DNA of 36,980 bases. Origin: an uncultured Sphingomonadales bacterium (lineage in GTDB: Bacteria; Pseudomonadota; Alphaproteobacteria; Sphingomonadales; Sphingomonadaceae). This document shows, one piece after another, positions 16,378 through 24,844 of the stretch. The stretch lies in NCBI GenBank assembly GCA_937870585.1, contig CALMZE010000131.1, positions 1 through 36,980 of the forward strand, in the 5' to 3' direction. Position 1 is the stretch's first letter. Each line of letters opens with the position of its first letter. Made by a program: the position numbers and the translations under genes. Below the pieces are notes generated by a model, which ran no database searches, had not been told where the DNA came from, and saw nothing but the letters and a program-made list of their open reading frames with translations.

Positions 16378-17086
16378 CTTCCACCACAACCTTGCGCGGG
16401 CGACCACGCTTGCGCGGCGTCGGCGCGGGCTCATCGTCCAGATCGGGGATGGGGTCCGCCGTTACGCCCAGAGCGGGCGGCAGCACAGCAACATCGATGC
16501 CAGAGGCGGTCGTAACCGGCTCCACGCCATCAGCGACGCCTTCGGGGACGGGGGCATAGCCTGCATCGTCGCCCATATCATCACGCTGATCGCGCGCGCG
16601 GCCTTCGCGGCGCGAATCACGCTGGCGATTGCCGTTGCGGTCGCCGCGCTCATTGCGTTCGGCGCGGTCTCCCCGGTCATTGCGGTCACTGCGCTGGCGA
16701 TTATTGTTGCGCGGCTGGGCCTGTGCCTCTTCGGCTTCATCTTCGCTGGCATCTTCAGAGCCACGGGGCAGATCGTCACCCTCATCGCCCTCATAGCCTT
16801 CTTCGCGCCAGTCATCGCGCGGGCGGCGCTGCTGCTGTTCTTCAAAGCGGGCGCGGCTTTCTGCGACGATCCGGAAATAATGATCCGCGAATTGCAGATA
16901 ATATTCGGTCATCACACGATCACCGGACAATTGGGCGTCGCGGGCCATATTCTTGTATTTTTCGAGCAGTTGCGGGGCGTTGCCACGTGCCCGGCTGTCA
17001 ATCCGCGATTCATTTCCGCGCGGACCACCAGGATTGGGGCCGCGACCACGACCGCGACGGCGGCCGTTCTGACGGTTATTGAGCAA
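16358..17086 (-). CDS. DUF4167 domain protein
   Basis: A protein of 242 residues. The N-terminal about 85 residues (MLNNRQNGRRRGRGRG, then a helical stretch around YKNMARDAQLSGDR and YYLQFADHYFRI) are the DUF4167 domain, conserved in Alphaproteobacteria and of unknown function; the basic Arg/Gly start suggests nucleic-acid binding. The middle is low-complexity and rich in Arg, Asp, Asn and Gly, and the C-terminus has an AT-hook-like RKRGRPRK. The start is a TTG with GAGGA 9 nt upstream, which decides it. The promoter is not evident in the long upstream gap. Confidence 0.88.
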   Translation of the reverse strand: MLNNRQNGRRRGRGRGPNPGGPRGNESRIDSRARGNAPQLLEKYKNMARDAQLSGDRVMTEYYLQFADHYFRIVAESRARFEEQQQRRPRDDWREEGYEGDEGDDLPRGSEDASEDEAEEAQAQPRNNNRQRSDRNDRGDRAERNERGDRNGNRQRDSRREGRARDQRDDMGDDAGYAPVPEGVADGVEPVTTASGIDVAVLPPALGVTADPIPDLDDEPAPTPRKRGRPRKVVVEEASAES

Positions 17087-17503
17087 TGGAGTAAATCCTC
17101 AAGTTCAAGCCTGGGTCCGTTTCTGTCCGCATCGGCTGAAATCAGCCAGCGTGGGGGCCTGCTATCCCGGCAAGCTGCAAAGCCGCGCGCTCTGGGTGGC
17201 GGCCAGCAATTTGAAGGGGATCAGCACCAGCCGCTGCCCCATGCAGCGAAAAGCCATCGTGCCTCTCGCGGGGCGGGTTAGCAGCTTTTGCGCGCTTGCC
17301 AAGCGAAAAAGTGCATGAATCAGTCTGATCGCTGTCATTGCGAGCGGTCTGGGGACTGAGGGGATTTGCTGAACTCCCGTCATTCCCGCGAAGGCGGGAA
17401 TCCATGAGCACTGTGATAATCGGATGAACTCAACGACGACATGCCTGTTCTTGGATTTCCGCCTTCGCGGAAATGACGAAATCTGGCAGGTACGAACGAC
17501 TCC
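17087..17503. other. 417-bp intergenic region with repeats
   Basis: No convincing gene is seen. The left part (17087-17330) is presumably the leader of the DUF4167 gene, but no promoter stands out. The right part carries a GTCATTGCGAGCG motif near 17334-17346 and two palindromic repeat units described separately. Confidence 0.5.
17378..17479. repeat. Inverted pair of REP-like palindromes
   Basis: Unit one (17378-17405) contains TTCCCGCGAAGGCGGGAA, and unit two (17451-17479) contains TTTCCGCCTTCGCGGAAA. Each is itself a hairpin, and the two are related in inverted orientation with GTCATT flanks and about 45 nt between. This is the usual form of interspersed REP doublets found in many proteobacterial intergenic regions. 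They lie past the stop of the minus-strand pabB-pabC gene and could help end its transcript. Confidence 0.7.
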
Positions 17504-19258
17504 CTAGGGGTCCTTATCCAACCGAGCCGGGATCAGTCCGCGCAGCGCGTTGCCGATGAAGAAGCCGTTCGCCAGATCCTCCGCACGCAGATCCTGTTCG
17601 ATGGCGCGTCCGCTCTCGATCAGTTCGGCGCGCAACACGCTGGGCAACAGGCCGCGCGCCAAGGGAGGCGTGAGCAGCACACCATCGCGTTCGACGAACA
17701 GCGCGGTGAAGCTCCCCTCGGTTAGCCAGCCCTCTCCATCGCTGAACACGACTTCGAACGCGCCGCCAGCCGCGCGCGCGGCGTCGTAAAAGGCGCGGTC
17801 ACTGGTCTTGTGGAGCAGCCGGAAGTCATCGGATGAAACGGGCAAGGCAGCCAGCGCGACGGGCACAGGGCTATCTGGCGCGGCGGGCAGCTCGCCAATC
17901 TCGATTGCTATCTGGCCACTGCGTGCGAGCATCAGGCGGATGCGGTGCGGCCCATCGAGCCGGAAAGTGGCAGCGTGGAGATCGTTGCGCGCAGCATGGC
18001 GATCAAATTCGAAATCGAGCGCGCGGGCGCTCTCCTTCATCCGCAGCAAATGGCGTTCGAGCAGGGGAATGCCCTCATGCGGATCGAAGCGCATCGTTTC
18101 GATCAGGTCGAACGGGCGCGGATCAGCCACGAAACGGCCCTTGGCCCGGCATTCGTCCCATTCATCCCCCAATTGACTGTCAGCGACAATGCCGCCCCCC
18201 AATCCCAATCTGGCGCGATTATCTCCATCACGCAAATGGAGCGTGCGAATGGCGACATTGAAGGCCGCATCGCCATTGGGGTCAATCCGCCCGATCGAGC
18301 CGGTGTAAATGCCACGCGGGGCCGCTTCCACCGCGTCGATAATCTCCATCGCGCGAATTTTGGGTGCGCCTGTGACGGAGCCACAAGGGAAGATCGCCTT
18401 GAGCACATCGGGTACACCAAGCCCGGGCTGGAGTTCGCCGGTCACGACCGAAATCATGGTGTGAATGGTGGGATAGGTCTCCACTTCAAACAGCTTGGGC
18501 ACGCGCACGCTGCCAGCCTGCGCGACGCGGGAGAGATCGTTGCGCAGCAGATCGACGATCATCAGATTTTCCGCACGCTGCTTGGGGTGCGCGCGCAGCT
18601 CGGCCTTGGCGGTTTCATCGTCCTTGGGGTCGCTGCGGCGGCGCGTGGTGCCCTTCATCGGTTTGGTGGTCAGATGCCCGTCATGCAGCGCGAAGAAGAG
18701 TTCCGGGGAGAGCGACAGGAACCAGTCCTCTCTCGTCCAGATCACGCCGCCATAGCCGGCCTTGGCACGGGCTCTCATCCCCGCATAGAGCGCCAGCGGA
18801 TGACCAGCGGTAGAGACCGAAGCGCGCAGCGTGAGATTGGCCTGATAAATATCACCCGCGCTGATCCACTCCTTCACGCGGGTCAGCACTTGGGCATAAT
18901 CGTCAAAGCTGATGTCCGGGCGCGGACGCCCCAACCAGCCGCCTGCGGGATCGGGCAGGAGGGCGGCAACATCGGCTGCCGCAATCACCTGATAGTCCTC
19001 GAACCGCCCGAACCAGAGCAAGGGCTCTGTGGGCAGGCGCGGCGGCCCCAGCCGGGGTTCCAATGCATGACCCGCTTCATAGGCGATGAAGCCTGCCCAA
19101 TGGCCATCGGTCAGGCGCTCCAGCAGGGCGGGCACCTCGTCGGCATTGCGCGTGGTGATGATTTCGACCGGATCGGCATAGAGACGCGCGGGCGATGCGT
19201 CCCGATCACGCGCGTCATCGAGCAGGACAAAAGGCCGGGATGGGTCGATCCGCGTCAT
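17504..19258 (-). CDS. pabB: Fused aminodeoxychorismate synthase I / ADC lyase
   Basis: A protein of 584 residues from the ATG at 19258 (AAAGGGG upstream). The N-terminal about 380 residues are a chorismate-utilising synthase: an Ile-Tyr-Gln-rich ISAGDIYQANLT, KGTTRRR, IVDLLRNDLSRV and PCGSVTGAPK are PabB/TrpE signatures. The C-terminal about 190 residues are a fold-type IV PLP enzyme (HKTSDR with the likely Schiff-base Lys, EVVFSDGEGWLTEGSFTALF, then RGLLPSVLRAELI), corresponding to PabC. The fusion would convert chorismate and ammonia (from a separate PabA amidase) to 4-aminobenzoate for folate synthesis. The two-domain form is known in several bacteria. The gene is divergent from the ATP-grasp gene with a gap of 64 nt. 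Confidence 0.93.
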   Translation of the reverse strand: MTRIDPSRPFVLLDDARDRDASPARLYADPVEIITTRNADEVPALLERLTDGHWAGFIAYEAGHALEPRLGPPRLPTEPLLWFGRFEDYQVIAAADVAALLPDPAGGWLGRPRPDISFDDYAQVLTRVKEWISAGDIYQANLTLRASVSTAGHPLALYAGMRARAKAGYGGVIWTREDWFLSLSPELFFALHDGHLTTKPMKGTTRRRSDPKDDETAKAELRAHPKQRAENLMIVDLLRNDLSRVAQAGSVRVPKLFEVETYPTIHTMISVVTGELQPGLGVPDVLKAIFPCGSVTGAPKIRAMEIIDAVEAAPRGIYTGSIGRIDPNGDAAFNVAIRTLHLRDGDNRARLGLGGGIVADSQLGDEWDECRAKGRFVADPRPFDLIETMRFDPHEGIPLLERHLLRMKESARALDFEFDRHAARNDLHAATFRLDGPHRIRLMLARSGQIAIEIGELPAAPDSPVPVALAALPVSSDDFRLLHKTSDRAFYDAARAAGGAFEVVFSDGEGWLTEGSFTALFVERDGVLLTPPLARGLLPSVLRAELIESGRAIEQDLRAEDLANGFFIGNALRGLIPARLDKDP

Positions 19259-19322
19259 CGCGGCCCCTTTGGCAGGCCGCGAGCCTCTGGACAAGCGCGC
19301 CGAGCTTGGACAGGAGCATGGC

Positions 19323-20165
19323 ATGGCAGACATTATGATCCTGGGGCCGGATGCAAGCTGGTCCACTCACCCCGAAGACATACAAGAGCAGCTCAACGTG
19401 CTGCGCGGCCTAGGGCTGGAATTTGACGTGCAGGTGTGGACCGATCCCGCGCCGTTGGATGGATACCGCCTGATCCTGCCGCTTGTGACATGGGGCTATC
19501 ACCTCATCCCGGATCAGTGGCAGGCCGCGCTCGACCGGTGGGAGGGGCTGCCCTTTGCCAATCCGCTCTCCGTGTTGCGCTGGAATACGGACAAAGCCTA
19601 TCTGATGGACGTGCAGGCCAAAGGTGTGGCCGTGGTGCCGACGCGGATGACAGACGCGCTGACGCCTGCTGATCTGGATGCGGCGTGCGTGGCATTTGGC
19701 ACCGAGAGTCTGGTCATCAAGCCGCCCGTCTCCGCTGGATCAGAAGGCACGCATTTGCTGCGCAATGGCGCGGCGGCACCGGCTTCGGCGCTGGGGCAGC
19801 GCATGATGATCCAGCCTGAGATGCCTGCCATTTCCAGCGAAGGCGAATATTCGCTTTTCTATTTTGACGGCGTGTTCAGCCATGCCATCCTCAAATCCTG
19901 CGCCAGCGGCGAGTTTCGCGTGCAGCCGCAATTTGGCGGGCAATCCCGCACGGTTGAGGCTGAACCGGCGATGCGCGCGCTGGCGGAAGCGGCCCTTGCG
20001 GCAGCGCCGGGCGCGATCACCTATGCGCGCGTGGATATGGTGCGCGACGGCGATGCCTTCCGCCTGATGGAACTCGAACTGATCGAGCCCTTCCTGTTCC
20101 TCCATGCTGCGCCCGATGGCGGCCGCGCCTTTGTGGCGGCAGTTCAGCGCGCCAGCGCGGGGTAG
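19323..20165 (+). CDS. ATP-grasp domain protein, unknown ligase
   Basis: A protein of 280 residues from the ATG at 19323, preceded by AGGAG with 7-nt spacing. It shows an ATP-grasp outline: an N-terminal about 85-residue Rossmann-like part, then WNTDKAYLMD, SLVIKPPVSAGSEG (nucleotide-binding strand-loop), MMIQPEMP, EYSLFYFDG and a metal-binding RLMELELIEPF. It resembles glutathione-synthetase/RimK-like ligases of uncertain substrate that form amide bonds through acyl-phosphates. There is no partner gene suggesting its product. Its last 22 bases overlap the convergent msrA gene. Confidence 0.7.
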   Translation: MADIMILGPDASWSTHPEDIQEQLNVLRGLGLEFDVQVWTDPAPLDGYRLILPLVTWGYHLIPDQWQAALDRWEGLPFANPLSVLRWNTDKAYLMDVQAKGVAVVPTRMTDALTPADLDAACVAFGTESLVIKPPVSAGSEGTHLLRNGAAAPASALGQRMMIQPEMPAISSEGEYSLFYFDGVFSHAILKSCASGEFRVQPQFGGQSRTVEAEPAMRALAEAALAAAPGAITYARVDMVRDGDAFRLMELELIEPFLFLHAAPDGGRAFVAAVQRASAG

Positions 20166-20782
20166 GTGGCGCGAAAGCTGGCGAGCTTGGGCTTATCCCA
20201 TCGCACAATATAGCCGTGGTTGGGGTTCCGGCGCATGAAATCCTGATGATAGTCCTCAGCGGGGAAGAACGGACCGCTCTCCAATTTCGTCACGATGGGG
20301 GCGGGAAACGCCTTCGCCTTGCCCAGTTGCGCGATATAAGCCGCTGCAATCTGGCGCTGCGCCGGGCTTTGCGGGAAAATGGCGGAGCGGTAACTGGTGC
20401 CGCTGTCAGGCCCTTGGCGGTTGAGTTGCGTTGGATCATGCGCCGCGCCAAAATAGATTTGCAGCAGCGTGCCATAGCTGATGATGCGCGGATCATAGAC
20501 GATACGCACCGCTTCTGCATGGCGCGTCCGCTCGCTCGACACATCGGTATAGTTGGCGGTCTGTGCGCTGCCGCCTGCATAGCCGGAGGTGACGCTCTTC
20601 ACGCCCTTTACCGCTTCGAACACACCTTCCATGCCCCAGAAGCAGCCGCCTGCAAAAACGGCGACGCGGCTCTTTTCAGTGTCGATCACATCATAGGTGG
20701 GGGCGGGCAGGCGCACGGCCTGTTCGGCAGACGCGCAAGCGGGCATGAGCGCGCAGGCCAGGATAGGGAGAAGGCGCTTCAT
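20144..20782 (-). CDS. msrA: Peptide methionine sulfoxide reductase A, exported
   Basis: A protein of 212 residues from the ATG at 20782, which overlaps the msrB stop as ATGA. The catalytic motif GGCFWGMEG and downstream GYAGG, SYRSAIF and EDYHQDF are MsrA hallmarks; it reduces the S-form of methionine sulfoxide. An N-terminal signal (MKRLLPILACALMPACAS) points to the periplasm; MPAC is a weak lipobox candidate, so a lipoprotein is possible. It pairs with the exported MsrB as a periplasmic protein-repair system. Recycling Cys residues near the C-terminus are not seen, so a different resolving mechanism is likely. Confidence 0.93.
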   Translation of the reverse strand: MKRLLPILACALMPACASAEQAVRLPAPTYDVIDTEKSRVAVFAGGCFWGMEGVFEAVKGVKSVTSGYAGGSAQTANYTDVSSERTRHAEAVRIVYDPRIISYGTLLQIYFGAAHDPTQLNRQGPDSGTSYRSAIFPQSPAQRQIAAAYIAQLGKAKAFPAPIVTKLESGPFFPAEDYHQDFMRRNPNHGYIVRWDKPKLASFRATYPALAR

Positions 20783-21273
20783 GCCGCAACAAACTTCAAC
20801 GCGACGCCATTGATGCAATAGCGTTTGCCCGTAGGCGGCGGCCCATCATCGAACACATGGCCCTGATGGCCGCCGCAATTGCTGCAATGCACTTCGGTGC
20901 GGGCATAGCCCAGCAGATGATCGGTGCTGGTGCCGATCGCCTTGGGCAAAGGTCGCCAGAAGCTCGGCCAGCCGGTGCCACTGTCAAACTTGGTGGCGGA
21001 GGAGAACAGCGCCTGCCCGCATCCGGCGCAGGCGAACGTGCCTTTGCGCTTTTCATGGTTGAGCGGGCTGGTGAACGCCCGCTCGGTGGCTTCATGGCGA
21101 AGCGTGGCATACGACGCAGGAGAGAGCCGCGCGCGCCACTGCGCATCGGAGAGAGCGAAGGGAAAGGCAGGCTTCGGCTTCGCGCTGTTGCTCGCAAATG
21201 CCCATCCGCCAAGCCCCGCTACGGCCAGTCCGCCCAATGCCATGCGCCGGGAAAGATGCACCCCGTCTGCCAT
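20779..21273 (-). CDS. msrB: Peptide methionine sulfoxide reductase B with Tat signal
   Basis: A protein of 164 residues from the ATG at 21273, chosen because GAGGAG lies 7 nt upstream. The N-terminus HLSRRMALGGLAVAGLGGWA is a twin-arginine signal, so export in folded form is expected, fitting a zinc protein. The zinc ligands are two CxxC pairs (CAGC, CSNC). DSGTGWPSFW and the catalytic RYCING are present; it reduces the R-form of methionine sulfoxide. It is translated with msrA by a 4-nt overlap. An in-frame earlier start at 21348 has no ribosome site. Confidence 0.93.
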   Translation of the reverse strand: MADGVHLSRRMALGGLAVAGLGGWAFASNSAKPKPAFPFALSDAQWRARLSPASYATLRHEATERAFTSPLNHEKRKGTFACAGCGQALFSSATKFDSGTGWPSFWRPLPKAIGTSTDHLLGYARTEVHCSNCGGHQGHVFDDGPPPTGKRYCINGVALKFVAA

Positions 21274-21417
21274 TGCCAGTCTCCTCGGATATTTTCTGTT
21301 GGCAACCATATAGGAATTGCCGAACCGGAATGGAATGATCCGCCTCACACCCTATGCAAGCGCGCGCCGGGCGATTATGGGCGCGGCCAGAGATTTCAAC
21401 CGACAGGAAGTAAGACC

Positions 21418-22707
21418 ATGGCCGCACCGCTGAAGATTGCGATTGCCGGATTGGGCACCGTTGGCGCGGGCGTGATCAAGCTGATCGACGCCAACCGTGA
21501 TCTGATTGCACGCCGGGCTGGCCGGGCCGTGGAGGTCGTCGCCGTCTCCGCGCGCGACCGCAACCGGGATCGCGGTGTGGACCTGTCCCGCTTTCAATGG
21601 GTGGAAAACACCGCTGATCTGGCGGACGTGGATGCGGACGTGATCGTTGAACTGATCGGCGGCAGTGAAGGCACGGCGCTCAGCTTGGCCGAGCGCGCCA
21701 TGGCCAACGGCAAGGCGTTCGTGACCGCCAACAAGGCGATGATTGCGCATCATGGCCTCAAACTCGCGCAGACGGCGGAAACCAAGGGCGTGGCGCTCAA
21801 ATATGAAGCGGCCGTTGCAGGTGGCATTCCCGTCATCAAGGGTCTGCGCGAAGGCGCTGCCGCGAACGAGATCAGCCGCGTCTATGGCATCCTCAACGGC
21901 ACCTGCAATTACATCCTGACGACGATGGAAGCCGAAGGCCGCAGCTTTGACGATGTGCTCGCGGACGCGCAGGGGCTGGGCTATGCGGAAGCCGATCCGA
22001 GCTTTGACGTGGACGGCATCGACGCTGCGCACAAGCTCTCGATCCTCGCCTCACTTTCCTTTGGCACGCGCATTGATTTCGGTGCGGTGGCGACAACTGG
22101 CATCCGGCAGGTGCTCGCCGGAGACATCGCGCAGGCCAAGGCGCTGGGTTATCGCGTGCGTCTGGTCGGTCGCGCGGAAAATGGCGCGGGTGGCCTGCTG
22201 CAATCGGTCCAGCCTTGCCTTGTGCCTGTCACGCATCCGCTCGCGCATGTCGCCGGTGCGATGAATGCCGTGGTGGCGGAAGGCAATTTCGTCGGCCGCC
22301 TGTTCTTTGAAGGGCGTGGCGCGGGTGAAGGGCCGACGGCGTCTGCGGTTGTCGCCGACCTGATCGACATTGCGCGCGGCGAACTTGGCCCGGCCTTTGC
22401 GATGCCGGTTGCGGCGCTGGCGGACCCCGGTTCGGCTGATGCGGGTGCGCGGGTGGGGGCCTCCTATCTGCGCTTCACCGTGGCGGATCGCCCCGGCGTG
22501 CTCGCCGAAATTACGGCGGCGATGCGCGATGCGAATGTCTCGATCGAAAGCCTCATCCAGCGCGGCGAAGCGCCCGATGGTGGCGTGCTTTTGGTGATGA
22601 CCACGCACGCTTGCCCTGAACGTCAGGTCACAGCAGCGCTCAAGGCACTCGACGGGGCCGACTTCATGGTTGGTGCGCCGATGCTGATGCCTATTCTGGA
22701 TATGTGA
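21418..22707 (+). CDS. hom: Homoserine dehydrogenase
   Basis: A protein of 429 residues, the usual length. It has an N-terminal NAD(P)-binding AGLGTVGAGV, the substrate-domain signature LNGTCNYILT and EADPSFDVDGIDAAHKL, with catalytic Lys and Asp positions retained. A C-terminal ACT domain (about residues 350-429, from RFTVADRPGVLAEI) suggests feedback control by threonine. It reduces aspartate semialdehyde to homoserine for threonine and methionine synthesis. The ATG at 21418 follows GGAAG. Standing alone here, it is divergent from msrB-msrA. Confidence 0.97.
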   Translation: MAAPLKIAIAGLGTVGAGVIKLIDANRDLIARRAGRAVEVVAVSARDRNRDRGVDLSRFQWVENTADLADVDADVIVELIGGSEGTALSLAERAMANGKAFVTANKAMIAHHGLKLAQTAETKGVALKYEAAVAGGIPVIKGLREGAAANEISRVYGILNGTCNYILTTMEAEGRSFDDVLADAQGLGYAEADPSFDVDGIDAAHKLSILASLSFGTRIDFGAVATTGIRQVLAGDIAQAKALGYRVRLVGRAENGAGGLLQSVQPCLVPVTHPLAHVAGAMNAVVAEGNFVGRLFFEGRGAGEGPTASAVVADLIDIARGELGPAFAMPVAALADPGSADAGARVGASYLRFTVADRPGVLAEITAAMRDANVSIESLIQRGEAPDGGVLLVMTTHACPERQVTAALKALDGADFMVGAPMLMPILDM

Positions 22708-22736
22708 AGCAGGGCAAAAGCCAATCCCCACACCGC

Positions 22737-22818
22737 TCGTGCTGAGCGTGTCGAAGCACTGTCTTTCTCTGGACAATTAGGCATCAAGAAAAGCAGTGCT
22801 TCGACACGCTCAGCACGA
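22737..22818. repeat. Palindromic repeat with perfect 25-bp arms
   Basis: The arm TCGTGCTGAGCGTGTCGAAG... (22737-22761) is exactly complementary to 22794-22818, giving a 25-bp stem. The arms and parts of the loop (CTGGAC, GGCATCAAGAAA) match the repeats inside the nuo operon, so this is a member of the same dispersed family. Placed between the convergent hom and sulfotransferase genes, it may act as a two-way terminator. Confidence 0.85.
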
Positions 22819-22845
22819 ACGAGGAAGAGGACTCATTTTGCCCTC

Positions 22846-24441
22846 TCAGCGATAGGCCAAAGCCTCCCCCAGCGCAGCCTTCAATGGCCCCAGCCAAGCC
22901 TCATAGGGCTTCCACGCGCCCGCGCCGTCGCGGTTGATCGGGCGGCGGACCTGTTCTGAGCTGGCGGTGCGCACCGCGCGGTCATTTTCGTGGAAGCGCA
23001 GGCACGCCTCTTCGAAGGGGAGGTGCAGGGCATCGAGCAGGCCCCTTATGCCGCCTTCCGCATCGTCGAGCAGATCCTCATGGATCACGCGCACCACCGC
23101 GCCGGGCTGTGCGGTGTCCATCTGCGCCATCAGCCGCACATAATCGCGGTAATAGGTGCCCATCCAGTCAAGCGCGTAGCTGAACGCCTGTCCGCGCGCG
23201 AAATGCTGGCGAAAGTTGGAGAAGCAGCAATCGAGCGGATGCCGCCGCGCATCGATGATCCGCGCGTTGGGCAGGATCAGGCGGATGAAGCCGGTATGCA
23301 GCCAGTTGTTGGGCAGCTTGTCGATGAAGAAGGGCTTGTCCGTCTTGCGCTGAATGCGAGTGCGGTTGAGATAGTCTTCACCCAGCGCGCGCGCTTCATC
23401 GGCGGAGAGAGCCGCCACGCGTTCTGCCCATTGGCCGGGACCGCCCATCGTTTTGAAGAGGGCAGGCAGGTCCGGCAATTCCATCGTGCCTTCCACCAGC
23501 GAGTGGCTGGAGAGAATCTGCTCGATCAGTGTGGAGCCCGCGCGCGGCATCCCCAGAATGAAGACTGGATCAGGCGCATCGCAGCCCCAGCCTTTCCGCG
23601 CGGCGAAGAATTCAGGGGTGAAAAGCGCGGATGCGGTTTCCACCTGATGCGTGGTGTCGGCTGGATCATAGCCCAGTTCCTCGCCACGCATCCGGTTTCC
23701 GGATTCGAAATGGGAGAATGCTGGTTCGTGCTCGCCGCGCTCATCGCGCGCCTTGCCCAGTGCGAAATGCAGATGAAAGCGGTCTTCATGGCTGATGTCA
23801 TCGCGTGCCAGCGCTGCATCCATTTCTGCGAGATCATCGTCGCTGAACCGCACGGTCTTCAAATTGGCGAGACTCCACCAGACCTCACCAAAGCCCGGTG
23901 CATGATAAAGCGCGTGGCGATAAGCCGCGATGGAGTCGGTCTGTCGGCCCACTGTCTTGAGGATATGCCCGTAAGACATCCACACCTTGGGCTGTGCAGC
24001 GTTGCGCGCCAGCACCTGGTCATAAATCGCCAGCGCTTCCTGATAGTCGCCGATCCGGCCCAAGGCCGCCGCGCGCAAATTGTCGCTGCCGCTACCGTCC
24101 GGATCAAGCTCCGCCATCGCACCGAGCGTTGCCAGCGCCTCAACCGGCCGGTTCTGGCGATATTGCAATATGGCGAGATTGGAGCGGGCAGGCACCCAGT
24201 TGGGTGCGAGTTCCAGCGCCCGGGTCAGCAATTTTTCCGCATCGCCATAGCGCCCGATCCGCCCGGCCAGTTCGGCAAGCATCCGGATCGCTGCCACGTC
24301 GAAAGGGTCGCGCTTCAGATGGTTTTTGAGCAAAGGCTCCGCGTCATGCAGCCGGTTTTCAGCCAGGGCCAGCGCGGCCTCCATGAGCTGCGGATTGCGC
24401 AACTGGCGGGAAAAATCGGGCTGGGGAACGGTGGCGGCCAT
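22846..24441 (-). CDS. TPR-repeat sulfotransferase
   Basis: A protein of 531 residues. The first about 240 residues form TPR-like helical pairs (for example EALAIYDQVLARNAAQPKVW). The second half is a PAPS-dependent sulfotransferase: the 5'-phosphosulfate loop GMPRAGST (about residues 297-304) and a 3'-phosphate site RHPLDCCFSNF near 400 are present. It would transfer sulfate from PAPS to an unknown acceptor. Domain order is common in Alphaproteobacteria. Convergent to hom, it is separate from the leftward ybaN-rsh unit by about 50 nt. It has no signal peptide. Confidence 0.9.
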   Translation of the reverse strand: MAATVPQPDFSRQLRNPQLMEAALALAENRLHDAEPLLKNHLKRDPFDVAAIRMLAELAGRIGRYGDAEKLLTRALELAPNWVPARSNLAILQYRQNRPVEALATLGAMAELDPDGSGSDNLRAAALGRIGDYQEALAIYDQVLARNAAQPKVWMSYGHILKTVGRQTDSIAAYRHALYHAPGFGEVWWSLANLKTVRFSDDDLAEMDAALARDDISHEDRFHLHFALGKARDERGEHEPAFSHFESGNRMRGEELGYDPADTTHQVETASALFTPEFFAARKGWGCDAPDPVFILGMPRAGSTLIEQILSSHSLVEGTMELPDLPALFKTMGGPGQWAERVAALSADEARALGEDYLNRTRIQRKTDKPFFIDKLPNNWLHTGFIRLILPNARIIDARRHPLDCCFSNFRQHFARGQAFSYALDWMGTYYRDYVRLMAQMDTAQPGAVVRVIHEDLLDDAEGGIRGLLDALHLPFEEACLRFHENDRAVRTASSEQVRRPINRDGAGAWKPYEAWLGPLKAALGEALAYR

Positions 24442-24490
24442 GGCGGCGGGATAGCGGCGGGCGGGGGAGGGGGCAATGCCGTTCGGCGCG

Positions 24491-24844
24491 TCACGCCTCC
24501 GGGCGCATCCACAGCCAGCTGCCGCAAGTCAGCGCTACGGCCAGCGGGATAAGCGAGAGCGGCCATTTCAGCATCAGAAACCCCAGCGCAATGCTGATCG
24601 CGAACGCACCCGATGCTGCCAGCTTGGCCTTGCGGCTGACCACGCCCTTTTCCCGCCACTGACGCAGCGTGGCCCCGTAGCGCGGATGGGTCAGCAGCTT
24701 TTCCTCCCAAACCGGATTGCTGCGCGCAAAACAGAAGGCGGCTAGAATGAGGAAAGGCACGGTGGGCAGGAGTGGCAGGAACGCGCCGACCGCTCCGAGT
24801 GCGACCGAGATCAGCCCGGCAGCCAGATAGAGCGTGCGCTTCAA
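24491..24844 (-). CDS. YbaN/DUF454 family inner-membrane protein
   Basis: A protein of 117 residues with two or three hydrophobic segments, the first spanning LISVALGAVGAFLPLLPTVP, which is the DUF454 signature along with FARSNPVWEEKLLTHPRYG. Function is unknown for the family. The start is a TTG overlapping the rsh stop (TTGA), so it is probably translated by coupling to the upstream (p)ppGpp enzyme gene. Confidence 0.85.
   Translation of the reverse strand: MKRTLYLAAGLISVALGAVGAFLPLLPTVPFLILAAFCFARSNPVWEEKLLTHPRYGATLRQWREKGVVSRKAKLAASGAFAISIALGFLMLKWPLSLIPLAVALTCGSWLWMRPEA

Noticed and set aside
17162-17383. A 73-codon minus-strand frame in the gap before the DUF4167 gene
   Set aside because: It has no ribosome site, no recognisable family, and overlaps the REP unit; not convincing as a gene.
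17945-19426. A 493-codon plus-strand frame opposite the PabB-PabC gene
   Set aside because: It lies antisense to a complete enzyme with all motifs, has no recognisable domain and has an unlikely residue composition.
21274-21417. A SAM-type riboswitch before hom
   Set aside because: The leader does not show the conserved SAM-II core or another recognised aptamer.
22990-24552. A 520-codon plus-strand frame opposite the sulfotransferase
   Set aside because: This is again a mirror frame of a well-supported gene; no motif or start signal supports it.
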